Shown: positions 42,225 to 50,845 of the stretch, piece after piece
How positions within the stretch are numbered: position 1 is the stretch's first letter
Layout of the letters: each line of letters begins with the position of its first letter
Source: Shewanella atlantica
Lineage (GTDB): Bacteria; Pseudomonadota; Gammaproteobacteria; Enterobacterales; Shewanellaceae
NCBI RefSeq assembly: GCF_003966265.1
Contig: NZ_RXNV01000019.1
Coordinates: forward strand, 1 to 53,581
Direction: 5' to 3'
DNA length: 53,581 nucleotides
Made by a program: the position numbers and the translations under genes
The notes under the pieces: model-generated
The model's database searches: none
What the model was told of the DNA's origin: nothing
Seen by the model: the letters and a program-made list of their open reading frames with translations, nothing else

Positions 42225-43448
42225 TTATACAGTCTCTTTTCTTTCTGCGGCTTCACAAGCTGCGGCGGTAAAGAGTACGTCTGTAGAACTATTTAAACCC
42301 GTTTCTGCTGAGTCCTGAATAACACCGATGATGAATCCAACAGCAACCACTTGCATAGCAACATCATTTGAGATGCCAAATAGACTACACGCAAGAGGAA
42401 TAAGCAGGAGTGAGCCCCCGGCAACCCCTGAGGCGCCACAGGCCGATACAGCAGCAACGATACTGAGTAAAATTGCGGTGAGAATATCAACTTGAATTCC
42501 CATGGTATGAACGGCTGCGAGAGTCAGCACGGTAATCGTGATAGCCGCCCCTCCCATGTTGATAGTTGCACCCAATGGGATAGATACGGAATAGGTATCT
42601 TCATGAAGCTCTAATTTTTCACAAAGTGCCATGTTCACCGGAATATTTGCCGCACTGGAACGAGTGAAGAACGCGGTAACGCCACTTTCACGTAGGCAAG
42701 TGAATACTAACGGATATGGATTGCGTCGAATTTTCAGGAAAACAATCAGTGGATTAACTACAAGGGCAATGATAGCCATCGCACCGAGTAAAACTGCTAA
42801 CAATTGTCCATAACCTGCAATAGCAGAGAAGCCTGTTTTCGCAAATGTTGCTGCAACCAGTCCGAAAATACCGATAGGCGCTAAACGGATAATGAAACGA
42901 ACCATCTGTGAAATACCATGGCTCACATCGGCAAATACCTGCTTGGTAGAATCGCTGGCATGGTGAAGAGCCAAACCAAGGCCTACGCCCCAAGCTAGAA
43001 TTCCGATGTAGTTACCGGTCATAACCGCATTGACCGGGTTATCGACTAGCTTGAAGAGTAGAGTGTGAATCACCTCACCTATTCCTTCCGGAGGTGTGGC
43101 CCCTTCGGCGCCGGTTGCCAGAACTAAGGTGATCGGGAAAGTAAAGCTAAGAAGTACAGCGGTCATCGCCGCGGCAAAGGTACCAAACAGATATAAGACA
43201 ACGATTGGGCGCATATTAGTCTTAGCATTTTTTTTCTGATTCGCGATTGAAGCCGCGACTAAGATAAACACTAAGATAGGCGCAATTGCTTTTAAAGCAC
43301 CGACAAACAGCTCACCCAAGAAGGCAACGCTATGTGCGGAATCTTTTGAAACTGTCGCCAGTGCAATACCAGCAATTATCCCAAATAGGATTTGCAGCAC
43401 TAAGCTGCCATTAGCCAGTCTGGCTAATAAAGATTGTTTTTGATTCAT
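42225..43448 (-). CDS. sstT: Serine/threonine:sodium symporter SstT
   Basis: 407 residues from the ATG at 43448 (MNQKQSLLARLANGSL; AGG 7 bases upstream). DAACS-family transporter with 8 helices and re-entrant loops. Motifs: AFFTRSSAANIPVNMALCE, LGATINMGGAAITI and GASGVAGGSLLLIPLA. Imports serine and threonine with Na+. Confidence 0.95.
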   Translation of the reverse strand: MNQKQSLLARLANGSLVLQILFGIIAGIALATVSKDSAHSVAFLGELFVGALKAIAPILVFILVAASIANQKKNAKTNMRPIVVLYLFGTFAAAMTAVLLSFTFPITLVLATGAEGATPPEGIGEVIHTLLFKLVDNPVNAVMTGNYIGILAWGVGLGLALHHASDSTKQVFADVSHGISQMVRFIIRLAPIGIFGLVAATFAKTGFSAIAGYGQLLAVLLGAMAIIALVVNPLIVFLKIRRNPYPLVFTCLRESGVTAFFTRSSAANIPVNMALCEKLELHEDTYSVSIPLGATINMGGAAITITVLTLAAVHTMGIQVDILTAILLSIVAAVSACGASGVAGGSLLLIPLACSLFGISNDVAMQVVAVGFIIGVIQDSAETGLNSSTDVLFTAAACEAAERKETV

Positions 43449-43502
43449 TGATTGGCCTGTCATTATTATAATATGTAGCTTGTTAGCTTCTGGCACCTTC
43501 AA

Positions 43503-43844
43503 AGCGGTGCCGTAAACTAATCGAAGAGATAAGTATAATTAATATTTCTTAACAAGATGTTTTAACTAAACTCACTTAAGATGTCTAGTCATAGTGTGGA
43601 AATAGCCGACTAAATTACCCGTTTGTAGCATAATGGTAACAAGCTATATACCCAAGCTTGCTCACAAGGCTTTTTGCCACAAATCCTAAACCTGTCAGAG
43701 ATTCAATTTTTATCACAGATAATCGAGACAGTTCGCCCCAGCAAAGCCTCTAAAACTCCCTCCAACATCGAGAAGTCATTAGCCATAAAAGCCATGACTC
43801 CCTAGCTGCTGCCTCTGATTGTCGGAGTTAGTTCAAGTGAGCAC
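43503..43844. other. Non-coding stretch between cheV and sstT
   Basis: About 340 bp containing the sstT promoter region and the 3' side of cheV. An imperfect dyad with AGTCAT/ATGACT arms lies at 43774-43801. No gene or recognisable RNA seen. Confidence 0.45.
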
Positions 43845-44732
43845 CTACTCTTTGGACTCTGCGCCTCGTAGCATGGCACTAATTAACTCATGGGCATCAA
43901 ACTTAGTTAATGCCTCATTCGCACCAACCTGATGAGCCTGACTTACGCTGATCTCACTTGAGAGCGATGTATGCAAGATAATATAGGCGGAGTCCAACGC
44001 GGGCGTATTTTTCACCTCAAAAGCGAGTTCATAGCCATCTAACCCCGGCATCTCAATGTCGCTGACCAGCAGATCGATAGGCGTTCCCTCATTTGCCGCT
44101 TTCTCCATGATAGAGAGCGCGTCACGCCCATCGGAGGTCACCTGATAAGGAATATTGATGCTATCTAAGGCATCAGAAAGCTGCTTACGGGCCACTTTGG
44201 AGTCATCGACTAACAGAATACTCAAGGGCTTAAGTTTCTCGCGCTGGACATCGGTTAAAATAGCTCGATTCATCTCAGGGCTTGGTGGGAATACTTTGGA
44301 CAGTAGGAGTTCTACATCGAGTAATTGTACCAATTGGTCATCGAAGCGAGTCACTCCGGTCAAATAGGCATTGGGACCCAAGTTATTTGGAGGAGATTCA
44401 ATATCTCTCCAGTTACATTCAATAATTTTATCGATAGCGCGAACCAAAAAACCGATAACCATTCGCTGGCAGTCGGTGATGACAATATAACTGGATTTCA
44501 ACTCTTCATCTGTAAGAGAGGGATAGCCAACCGCTGCCGCCATATCGATAACAGGAATAGTATTACCACGGATGGTCGCAGCCCCTAAGATAGTGGGGTG
44601 AGACTGAGGTATGACACTTAAAGGAGTATAGGGGACTAGCTCCCTGATCTTTAGCGTGCCCAGGGCGAATAGTTGTCTATGAGACAGACGAAAAAGCAAT
44701 AAGCCTTGTGATTGGTTGGCCTTACTCTTCAT
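43845..44732 (-). CDS. cheV: Chemotaxis coupling protein CheV (CheW plus receiver)
   Basis: 295 residues. CheW-like domain at ~1-155 (LFALGTLKIRELVPYTPL, TIRGNTIPVIDMAAAV, LLDVELLL) and a receiver domain at ~168-290 (ILLVDDSKVARKQ, phosphorylated Asp in LLVSDIEMPGLDGYE, HTSLSS, LTKFDAHEL). It couples chemoreceptors to CheA and may buffer phosphate. No other chemotaxis gene is nearby. Confidence 0.93.
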   Translation of the reverse strand: MKSKANQSQGLLLFRLSHRQLFALGTLKIRELVPYTPLSVIPQSHPTILGAATIRGNTIPVIDMAAAVGYPSLTDEELKSSYIVITDCQRMVIGFLVRAIDKIIECNWRDIESPPNNLGPNAYLTGVTRFDDQLVQLLDVELLLSKVFPPSPEMNRAILTDVQREKLKPLSILLVDDSKVARKQLSDALDSINIPYQVTSDGRDALSIMEKAANEGTPIDLLVSDIEMPGLDGYELAFEVKNTPALDSAYIILHTSLSSEISVSQAHQVGANEALTKFDAHELISAMLRGAESKE

Positions 44733-44825
44733 TTTCGTACCAAATAAAATATTAATATTAGTTGTAGTATAACCCTAACACAGCAAAAACAAGATGACGA
44801 CGGTCAAAGGCTGGGCGGATAGTCA

Positions 44826-46349
44826 TTAAAGTTGTGATTCAAAAGGGAATAGCGAAATAAAATCGGCCATAAACTTTCGCCAAAACCCCGCACCGGGTTC
44901 AGAGTGAAGCTTTTCGCTTCTTAAATCATCAAACCAAACAAGTTCTCCCTCTTCAATATCTAATCTGAAGGCAGACTCTTTAAGGCCTGTCTCAATTGCG
45001 GTGACAACGCCATCAGCAAATTCAACCTGATGAAATATCATCCCCATTTCGGTATTTATCCAAGCCGATCTGGGATCGAAGTTAAATGAACCAACAAAGA
45101 TTGATTTTCTGTCTAAGATAAAAGTTTTAGCATGGAGGCTTGTGCGTGAACTACCCATCCATCCTGAGGGTCTATGCTCAGGGTCGACTCTCACCTCAAA
45201 TATTTTAACTCCGCCATCGAGTAGGGCCTTACGGTATCCCTGATATCCGGCGTGAACGGCCAGCACATCGGTAGCCGCTAAACTATTGGTAACCACAGTA
45301 ACGCTTAAACCACTTTGGGATGCCGCCACCAAATCTCGAGTACCTTGCGCCGTTGGCACAAAGTAAGGAGAAACTATCATCACCTCCTCTTTGGCACTTT
45401 CAAGGAATTTAGACAAGTCTGAAAGTAGCCACAACTGATCATCTTTTTTCTGGGCCTTCTGCGGAGGGTCAAACACCACCTCAGCCTTGCCCCAGTACCA
45501 CTTTAGTTTGTGCTCCCTGAGCTCTTCTAAAAATAGGCTCAACTCCAGGCGCCCCAGATACTCGTTCGTCTCGAAGGCTAAGCGTTCGGCCCGATAGGAC
45601 TCATCGGCATCGATAAGCTCCTCTTCGCTAAAACTTTTGTCCGATAGCGTTTCAATAGGCACTGTGACCTCAGCATTCCAGTACAGATCGAATTGATTAG
45701 ATACCTCGTCAACCGCCTTCCCTATCGCGAGCAGGTCAAAATCACCAAAATCAACATCTTCATTATTTGAGAAATATTCGTTGCCAATATTTCGTCCACC
45801 GACAACGGTCGCCGAATTATCCACGGTCAAAGACTTATTATGCATGCGATGATTCATGCGCGAAAAACCGGTAATAAACTCAAGGCCTCTATACGCTCTC
45901 GAAGATGAAGGGTTAAAAAGGCGGATGTGAATATTGGGGTGCTTCGAGAGCAACATCAAACCGCGATCTAACTCTTTGGTCGTCAAGTCGTCGAGTAAGA
46001 TACGAACTCTTACCCCTCGCTCTGCCGCATCCAGTAGATGCCAAACGAGTAACTTACCCGTCTCATCGGGTCGATAAATATAATACTGCAAGTCGACGCT
46101 TGTACTTGCTGCAGTGATGATGGCCAGCCTTGCTATAAATGCATCGAGCCCATTAGTTAAGGGAACGACACCAGTTTGGGCCGGGTGGTTAACGATGAGG
46201 GGAGTGGTAAATTGAACCAGGTTGGCATTTGATGAAGCAGGTAATTTATAACTTGGCTCTTTATCTCCAAAATCGGGTAAAGAGCCACAGGCGGATAAGC
46301 ATACGAGACAGAAAAAAGCAGCCCAACAGCCAAGGGGTTTACTTTTCAT
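44826..46349 (-). CDS. Phospholipase D/cardiolipin synthase-like lipoprotein (ClsC/YmdC type)
   Basis: 507 residues from the ATG at 46349 (MKSKPLGCWAAFF). Signal peptide with lipobox LSAC (Cys ~21) predicts a lipoprotein. Two HKD motifs: HNKSLTVDNSATVVGGRNIG and HAKTFILDRKSIFVGSFNFD. Overall pattern (VDLQYYIYRPDETG, RVRILLDDLTT, FSRMNHRMHN) matches ClsC/YmdC. It may make or remodel cardiolipin. The leader contains 15-bp tandem repeats (separate entry). Confidence 0.88.
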   Translation of the reverse strand: MKSKPLGCWAAFFCLVCLSACGSLPDFGDKEPSYKLPASSNANLVQFTTPLIVNHPAQTGVVPLTNGLDAFIARLAIITAASTSVDLQYYIYRPDETGKLLVWHLLDAAERGVRVRILLDDLTTKELDRGLMLLSKHPNIHIRLFNPSSSRAYRGLEFITGFSRMNHRMHNKSLTVDNSATVVGGRNIGNEYFSNNEDVDFGDFDLLAIGKAVDEVSNQFDLYWNAEVTVPIETLSDKSFSEEELIDADESYRAERLAFETNEYLGRLELSLFLEELREHKLKWYWGKAEVVFDPPQKAQKKDDQLWLLSDLSKFLESAKEEVMIVSPYFVPTAQGTRDLVAASQSGLSVTVVTNSLAATDVLAVHAGYQGYRKALLDGGVKIFEVRVDPEHRPSGWMGSSRTSLHAKTFILDRKSIFVGSFNFDPRSAWINTEMGMIFHQVEFADGVVTAIETGLKESAFRLDIEEGELVWFDDLRSEKLHSEPGAGFWRKFMADFISLFPFESQL

Positions 46350-46362
46350 GCCATTCCAATAC

Positions 46363-46475
46363 CCATTAATCAGAAGTCTATTAATCAGAAGCCTACTTAT
46401 CAAAAGCCTATTTATCAAATAGGTTACCATTCAAAACCTACTCCTCAAAAAGCCTGCTGGTCTCAACCTATTCAG
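46363..46475 (-). repeat. 15-bp degenerate tandem repeats in the leader of the PLD lipoprotein gene
   Basis: About seven units of 15 bp (one 16, one 14) on the model CTATTAATCAGAAGC or CTACTTATCAAAAGC, starting 14 bp before the start codon. The first four units are the best conserved; they decay with distance. The repeats are in frame and would read R-L-L-I-N if translated from further upstream. Confidence 0.75.
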
Positions 46476-46511
46476 CGTAGAGATTATGACATGAATTATC
46501 TGATAACTTTT

Positions 46512-46982
46512 TTATTCCTGTAATGCGTAAAGCACATCGAAAGCAAACTGATCCCAACCTTCGGCACTAAAAGCAATATCCCTCGCCGCACGAACTTGGC
46601 TGACGGCATGAAGAGGCGCAGCCCCATTTTCCATCAAATAATAAGCCATTAACAAGGCTGTTCTGTCTTTACCTGAGCGACAATGGATCATAACAGGCAT
46701 ATTGTTAACTTCACATTCACGAATAAAGGCCAAAGCCTTGGGGAGCTGTTCGACACACAAGCCTAAATCTTCCTCTTTAGGCGGTACATTACTTGAAAAA
46801 GGGATGCACGCATACGCCAAGTCCGCCTCAGTAAATGCGTCAGGTTCACAAGCCTCGCCACCATTTACAGAGAGTATAGCCCCGATACCTGAACTTTTAA
46901 TTTCATTGAGATCCCACGCTTCCTTGTTAGGCCCACTACGTCCCGCAATTTTGTCTTCAACTAACCAAAATAGATGCTGCAT
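46512..46982 (-). CDS. Protein tyrosine / dual-specificity phosphatase
   Basis: 156 residues with the Cys-phosphatase P-loop HCRSGKDRTALLMAYYLM (catalytic Cys ~100, Arg six residues later). A possible general-acid Asp lies in the WPD-like region before it (KEEDLGL). Small single-domain type; substrate unknown. Confidence 0.87.
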   Translation of the reverse strand: MQHLFWLVEDKIAGRSGPNKEAWDLNEIKSSGIGAILSVNGGEACEPDAFTEADLAYACIPFSSNVPPKEEDLGLCVEQLPKALAFIRECEVNNMPVMIHCRSGKDRTALLMAYYLMENGAAPLHAVSQVRAARDIAFSAEGWDQFAFDVLYALQE

Positions 46983-47074
46983 AAATTCTACCTATAACAA
47001 ATTGACTATTAATGACATTGATCAAAATAATTCAAATATAAGGTGGAGCTTCCACCATATATCTAACGAATAAA

Positions 47075-48373
47075 TCAGGACTTTTTGGCCCAAAGGTCAG
47101 CATTGACCTTAGGCATTTTCTTACGTTTTTTCTTACCCATACCTTCGGGTGCCGCCATTGGCTTTATCTCTCTGGATGGGCAATCGAGCGGGGCTTCTTC
47201 AGAGGCTTCAAAACCAACAACTTGCTCTCGTTCTAACCTAAACTTATTCTTTTTCTCTATGACTTTGAAATGATGGTACTCATCATGAGAAATTAAAGAT
47301 AACGCCAGACCGGCTTCTCCAGCCCGTCCACTTCGGCCGATCCGATGCATATAATCAGCAGGGCTTCTAGGCAGTTCATAATTAATAACAACGGGAAGCT
47401 TTTCAATATCTATACCACGCGCGGCGATGTCGGTAGCTATTAATACACGGACCTCGCCATTTTTGAACCCTTCTAATACCCGGGTTCTAGCTCCTTGAGC
47501 CTTATCGCTATGAAAAACCTGCGCCGCAATGCCAGCCTTTTCCAGCTTTTGTTCCAAACGGTTACAGGTATTTTTAGCACTGGCAAAAACCAAGACTTGA
47601 CGCCAATCATTCTCGTTAATCAAATGCGCCAGTAATGCTGTTTTACGGTTCCGGTTAACCGTGTATACCTGTTGTGTCAGCGTACTCTCTTCCTCACTTT
47701 GAAGCTGAACCTCTACCGGAGACGATAACAACTTGTCAGTCAATATCTTAACTTCTTCAGGGAAAGTAGCCGAAAAGAGTAGAGTTTGCTTTTGTTTAGG
47801 TAACTTGGCCAGAATTTCCGTTAACTCTTCTTCGAAGCCCAGACTTAACATACGGTCGGCTTCGTCGAGGACTAAAGAGGCCACTTGGCCAAGCTTCACG
47901 GCATTGTTCGACATCAGATCAAGCAAACGCCCGGGCGTTGCCACAAGCACATCCGCCCCACCTCTCAACGCAAGCATTTGGGTATTGGCTGAAACACCAC
48001 CAAACACTGCCTCAACTTTAACTCTAGGTTTAATCAGTTTTGCATAACTCTTAAAGCTTTCGGCAACTTGCTGAGCCAACTCACGAGTCGGAACCAGAAC
48101 TAATGTCCCAATTTGGTTTCCCTTCACAGAGGTAGATTGTTTTGATAACAGTCTTTGTATCAGTGGTAATGCAAACGCAGCTGTCTTACCTGAACCTGTG
48201 ATAGCCCCCGCTAACACATCTTTTCCTTCCAAAACCGCAGCTATAGTTCCTGTTTGAACCAGTGTAGGAGTCACATACTCAAGTTCAGTTAAACGAGCCT
48301 GTAATTCAGGGATTAATCCTAATTGTTCGAAGGTGACGTTCTGTGATGTTTGTGAAGAGTGAGCTTGTGTCAT
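47075..48373 (-). CDS. DEAD-box ATP-dependent RNA helicase
   Basis: 432 residues from the ATG at 48373. All helicase motifs are present: Q-motif (FEQLGLIPELQ...PTLVQ), AITGSGKTAAF (I), VPTRELAQ (Ia), VLDEADRML (II), FSATF (III), ATDIAARGIDI (V) and HRIGRSGRAG (VI). The short basic tail (KKKRKKMPK) resembles RhlE-type enzymes. The SD is weak. Confidence 0.94.
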   Translation of the reverse strand: MTQAHSSQTSQNVTFEQLGLIPELQARLTELEYVTPTLVQTGTIAAVLEGKDVLAGAITGSGKTAAFALPLIQRLLSKQSTSVKGNQIGTLVLVPTRELAQQVAESFKSYAKLIKPRVKVEAVFGGVSANTQMLALRGGADVLVATPGRLLDLMSNNAVKLGQVASLVLDEADRMLSLGFEEELTEILAKLPKQKQTLLFSATFPEEVKILTDKLLSSPVEVQLQSEEESTLTQQVYTVNRNRKTALLAHLINENDWRQVLVFASAKNTCNRLEQKLEKAGIAAQVFHSDKAQGARTRVLEGFKNGEVRVLIATDIAARGIDIEKLPVVINYELPRSPADYMHRIGRSGRAGEAGLALSLISHDEYHHFKVIEKKNKFRLEREQVVGFEASEEAPLDCPSREIKPMAAPEGMGKKKRKKMPKVNADLWAKKS

Positions 48374-48512
48374 AGGTTTGGGATGAGTGCCATAAAATAA
48401 ATATGGCACATATTCTACGCTAAATTCACCTATAAAGCTTATATTTTGCTGTTATCTAGATTGGTAGAATGGGACACAGAGCAAACACTAAGTGTTCATT
48501 GGCAGACCAGGG

Positions 48513-49139
48513 TTAAAACAGAATAGTTTTCCGGTCAGTATTGCCTTCCAACCCAAGCAGTTGTCGTTTCATATCTATTCCATAGGCATAACCTGTCAGC
48601 TGGCCATTTTTCCCTATTACTCGGTGACAAGGAATAATGATGGCAATTCTATTTGCCCCATTTGCAGCGCCCACAGCCCTAACTGCCTTGGGTCTATTGA
48701 TCTTCTGCGCGATATCACTGTAACTACAATATTCACCATGGCTGAGCTCAAGCAAGGCTTGCCAAACTTGCTTCTGAAACTCCGTACCTTGAGGCGCTAA
48801 TGGCACAGAAAAAACCTCGCGAGAGCCAGAAAAATACTGCCGGATTTCGAGCTCCGTTTGGGACAGGTATCCGGCAGCATCAAGATGTGAAGGATGACTC
48901 TCATCTACCCATAAAGCTTCATCCATCTCAGTCAGGCTTAAGTGACTTAAACCATACTGATTTGCTTTAATGAGCAATTCACCCACTGGAGTTGAAAAGG
49001 TTTTCGATGCAAGCGGCACAACCTTCTCTTTGTCCGGCAAGCTAACAAGTACAGATCCGGTATTGAGTCCAGCTTCCTCAGCAACACTATGCTTCTGAGT
49101 TGGTTGCTGTTCAGTGTTGCTAGTCATTAGTGCTGTCAT
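48513..49139 (-). CDS. ogt: Methylated-DNA-[protein]-cysteine S-methyltransferase
   Basis: 208 residues from the ATG at 49139, which overlaps the previous stop as ATGA and has GGAG 6 bases upstream; a Met four codons earlier is in frame. The alkyl-acceptor motif is IPCHRVIGKNGQLTGYA. Helix-turn-helix segment: YCSYSDIAQKINRPKAVRAVG. Removes methyl groups from O6-methylguanine. It is translationally coupled to the Ada/AlkA fusion gene. Confidence 0.93.
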   Translation of the reverse strand: MTALMTSNTEQQPTQKHSVAEEAGLNTGSVLVSLPDKEKVVPLASKTFSTPVGELLIKANQYGLSHLSLTEMDEALWVDESHPSHLDAAGYLSQTELEIRQYFSGSREVFSVPLAPQGTEFQKQVWQALLELSHGEYCSYSDIAQKINRPKAVRAVGAANGANRIAIIIPCHRVIGKNGQLTGYAYGIDMKRQLLGLEGNTDRKTILF

Positions 49140-50671
49140 GTCAGACTCCATAGTTGAAAGGTTAAGTAACTGCCCCAGGGCGTAGCCTGCTGACGAAGTG
49201 ACTCGGTCAATGCGCCGTAATCAACCGCCTCTGCCGACATTGGCTCAGGGTGACAACCTGACTTTTTTGTCTTCCCTGATAACTTTTCCAGTTCATACAT
49301 CTTAAGTAGTTTCTTTTTAACCACCAGATCTGTGCATAACAAAATATTGGGATCGCTTAATCCGCGCATTTTTGCATACGCTACAGTCCAGGGGCCTATG
49401 CCTTTAATGGTTAACCATTGATCAAGATCCGCATCCGGGTTCGTGGCCACATATAAACTAAAAGCATTGATCGCGGCTTTCCTTGCTCCAGGCATCTTAA
49501 GCTCATCCAAATTGGCTTTGGCAAGCTTATCAGGAGTAGGAAACATACGAAGCGTCCGCCCCGAAAGGCACAACACCTCTCCATTGACCTCTACCATGCG
49601 ATTAAGCAACTTAGTGGCTTGAATAACGCTGACCTGCTGCCCTAAAATCGCCCTGCAACCAGCTTCAAAAGCAGACCAGGTGCCGGGTAATCTAAGCCCC
49701 TCTTTTATCTGGTTGCTTATAAGAGAGATTGATGCGAGCGAGCTCTGTATCTTATCCATATCCGCATCGAGATCTAATAACCTACGGATCTGCATGACAA
49801 TATCCTTAAGCGATACTAAATCTTGTGCGTCTGACAGATGAATCGTGACCATGAATCTATTTTTTAAGGGATCATGTACCGCCTCAAAAAAACCTCTCGC
49901 CGTACCGATTTCAAAAGTTCGTCCATAACTCAATGAATCACTCTGCCATTCCATCTCCTCCACCATCCTCAATTGGTAAAACTCAGACAGGTGACTCCAA
50001 TTCAGGGGGGGCCGATATGACAACTGTAAACTTAAGCAAAGACCTCTGTCTGAGCAGGCTTCCTTCACTACGAGAGGTTGCTTATTACCTCTTGTTTTTC
50101 TTAGCTCTGTTGGCGTTAACTGTAAGGTTTCTTTGAATACTTCATTAAAACGCCTCATGCTGGTGTAGCCTGCAGCCAGGCCGACTTGAATCACAGGTAG
50201 ATCTGTTTGATGTAATAGTTGCTTCGCAAACATAAGCTGACGAAATTGTGCGTATTTCTTAGGCGATGTTCCCAAATGCTTATTAAATAACTGGCGTAAA
50301 TATCGGCTACCGATCCCCAGCCTTTCCGACAAGGCCTCTATATTCAATCCTTCATCACCCTGCATAACCCCGGCATCTATTAATCTCAAGGCTCGCTCGA
50401 TTGTTGTTTGTGTCCCTTTCCATGCTGATGAATCCGGCGCGCTATCAGGGCGGCAGCGCAGACAGGGCCTTAATCCAGCATTCACTGCTCGAATTGCAGA
50501 ATCAAAATACCTGACATTTTTCTCTTGTGGCGATACTGCAGGGCATATAGGGCGACAAAAAATCCCCGTAGTGATCACGCCAACAAAAAATTGGCCATCG
50601 AAACGGGGATCTTTTGATAGTCTCGCTTTTCGGCAAGATTCGACGGTTAAAGTATCGAGGTGATGGTCCAT
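49136..50671 (-). CDS. Ada-type regulator fused to 3-methyladenine DNA glycosylase (AlkA)
   Basis: 511 residues in three parts. (1) Ada N-terminal zinc domain, ~1-80: GIFCRPICPA and PCLRCRP (four Cys; the first is the methyl-phosphotriester acceptor). (2) AraC helix-turn-helix, ~95-190: RLGIGSRYLRQLFNKHLGTS and GYTSMRRFNEVFKETL. (3) AlkA glycosylase, ~205-511: AILGQQVSV, LTIKGIGPWTVAYAKMRG and the catalytic Asp in LCTDLVVKK. It senses alkylated DNA, regulates, and repairs in one protein. A C-terminal Ogt domain is absent but the next gene supplies it. Confidence 0.94.
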   Translation of the reverse strand: MDHHLDTLTVESCRKARLSKDPRFDGQFFVGVITTGIFCRPICPAVSPQEKNVRYFDSAIRAVNAGLRPCLRCRPDSAPDSSAWKGTQTTIERALRLIDAGVMQGDEGLNIEALSERLGIGSRYLRQLFNKHLGTSPKKYAQFRQLMFAKQLLHQTDLPVIQVGLAAGYTSMRRFNEVFKETLQLTPTELRKTRGNKQPLVVKEACSDRGLCLSLQLSYRPPLNWSHLSEFYQLRMVEEMEWQSDSLSYGRTFEIGTARGFFEAVHDPLKNRFMVTIHLSDAQDLVSLKDIVMQIRRLLDLDADMDKIQSSLASISLISNQIKEGLRLPGTWSAFEAGCRAILGQQVSVIQATKLLNRMVEVNGEVLCLSGRTLRMFPTPDKLAKANLDELKMPGARKAAINAFSLYVATNPDADLDQWLTIKGIGPWTVAYAKMRGLSDPNILLCTDLVVKKKLLKMYELEKLSGKTKKSGCHPEPMSAEAVDYGALTESLRQQATPWGSYLTFQLWSLT

Positions 50672-50845
50672 GGTTAAGCTGGCCTAATCCATAATTTGTA
50701 ATTTGATAAAGTGTTACTTTACTTAATAACCACCATCTAAACTAGCGGAAAACGGAACTCTACAAAAAACAGCAATGTTAACCTAATGTTTATTTTTACT
50801 ATATGCTAACGACAGAGTTAGCAAAAATAATCATTGAGAACATAG

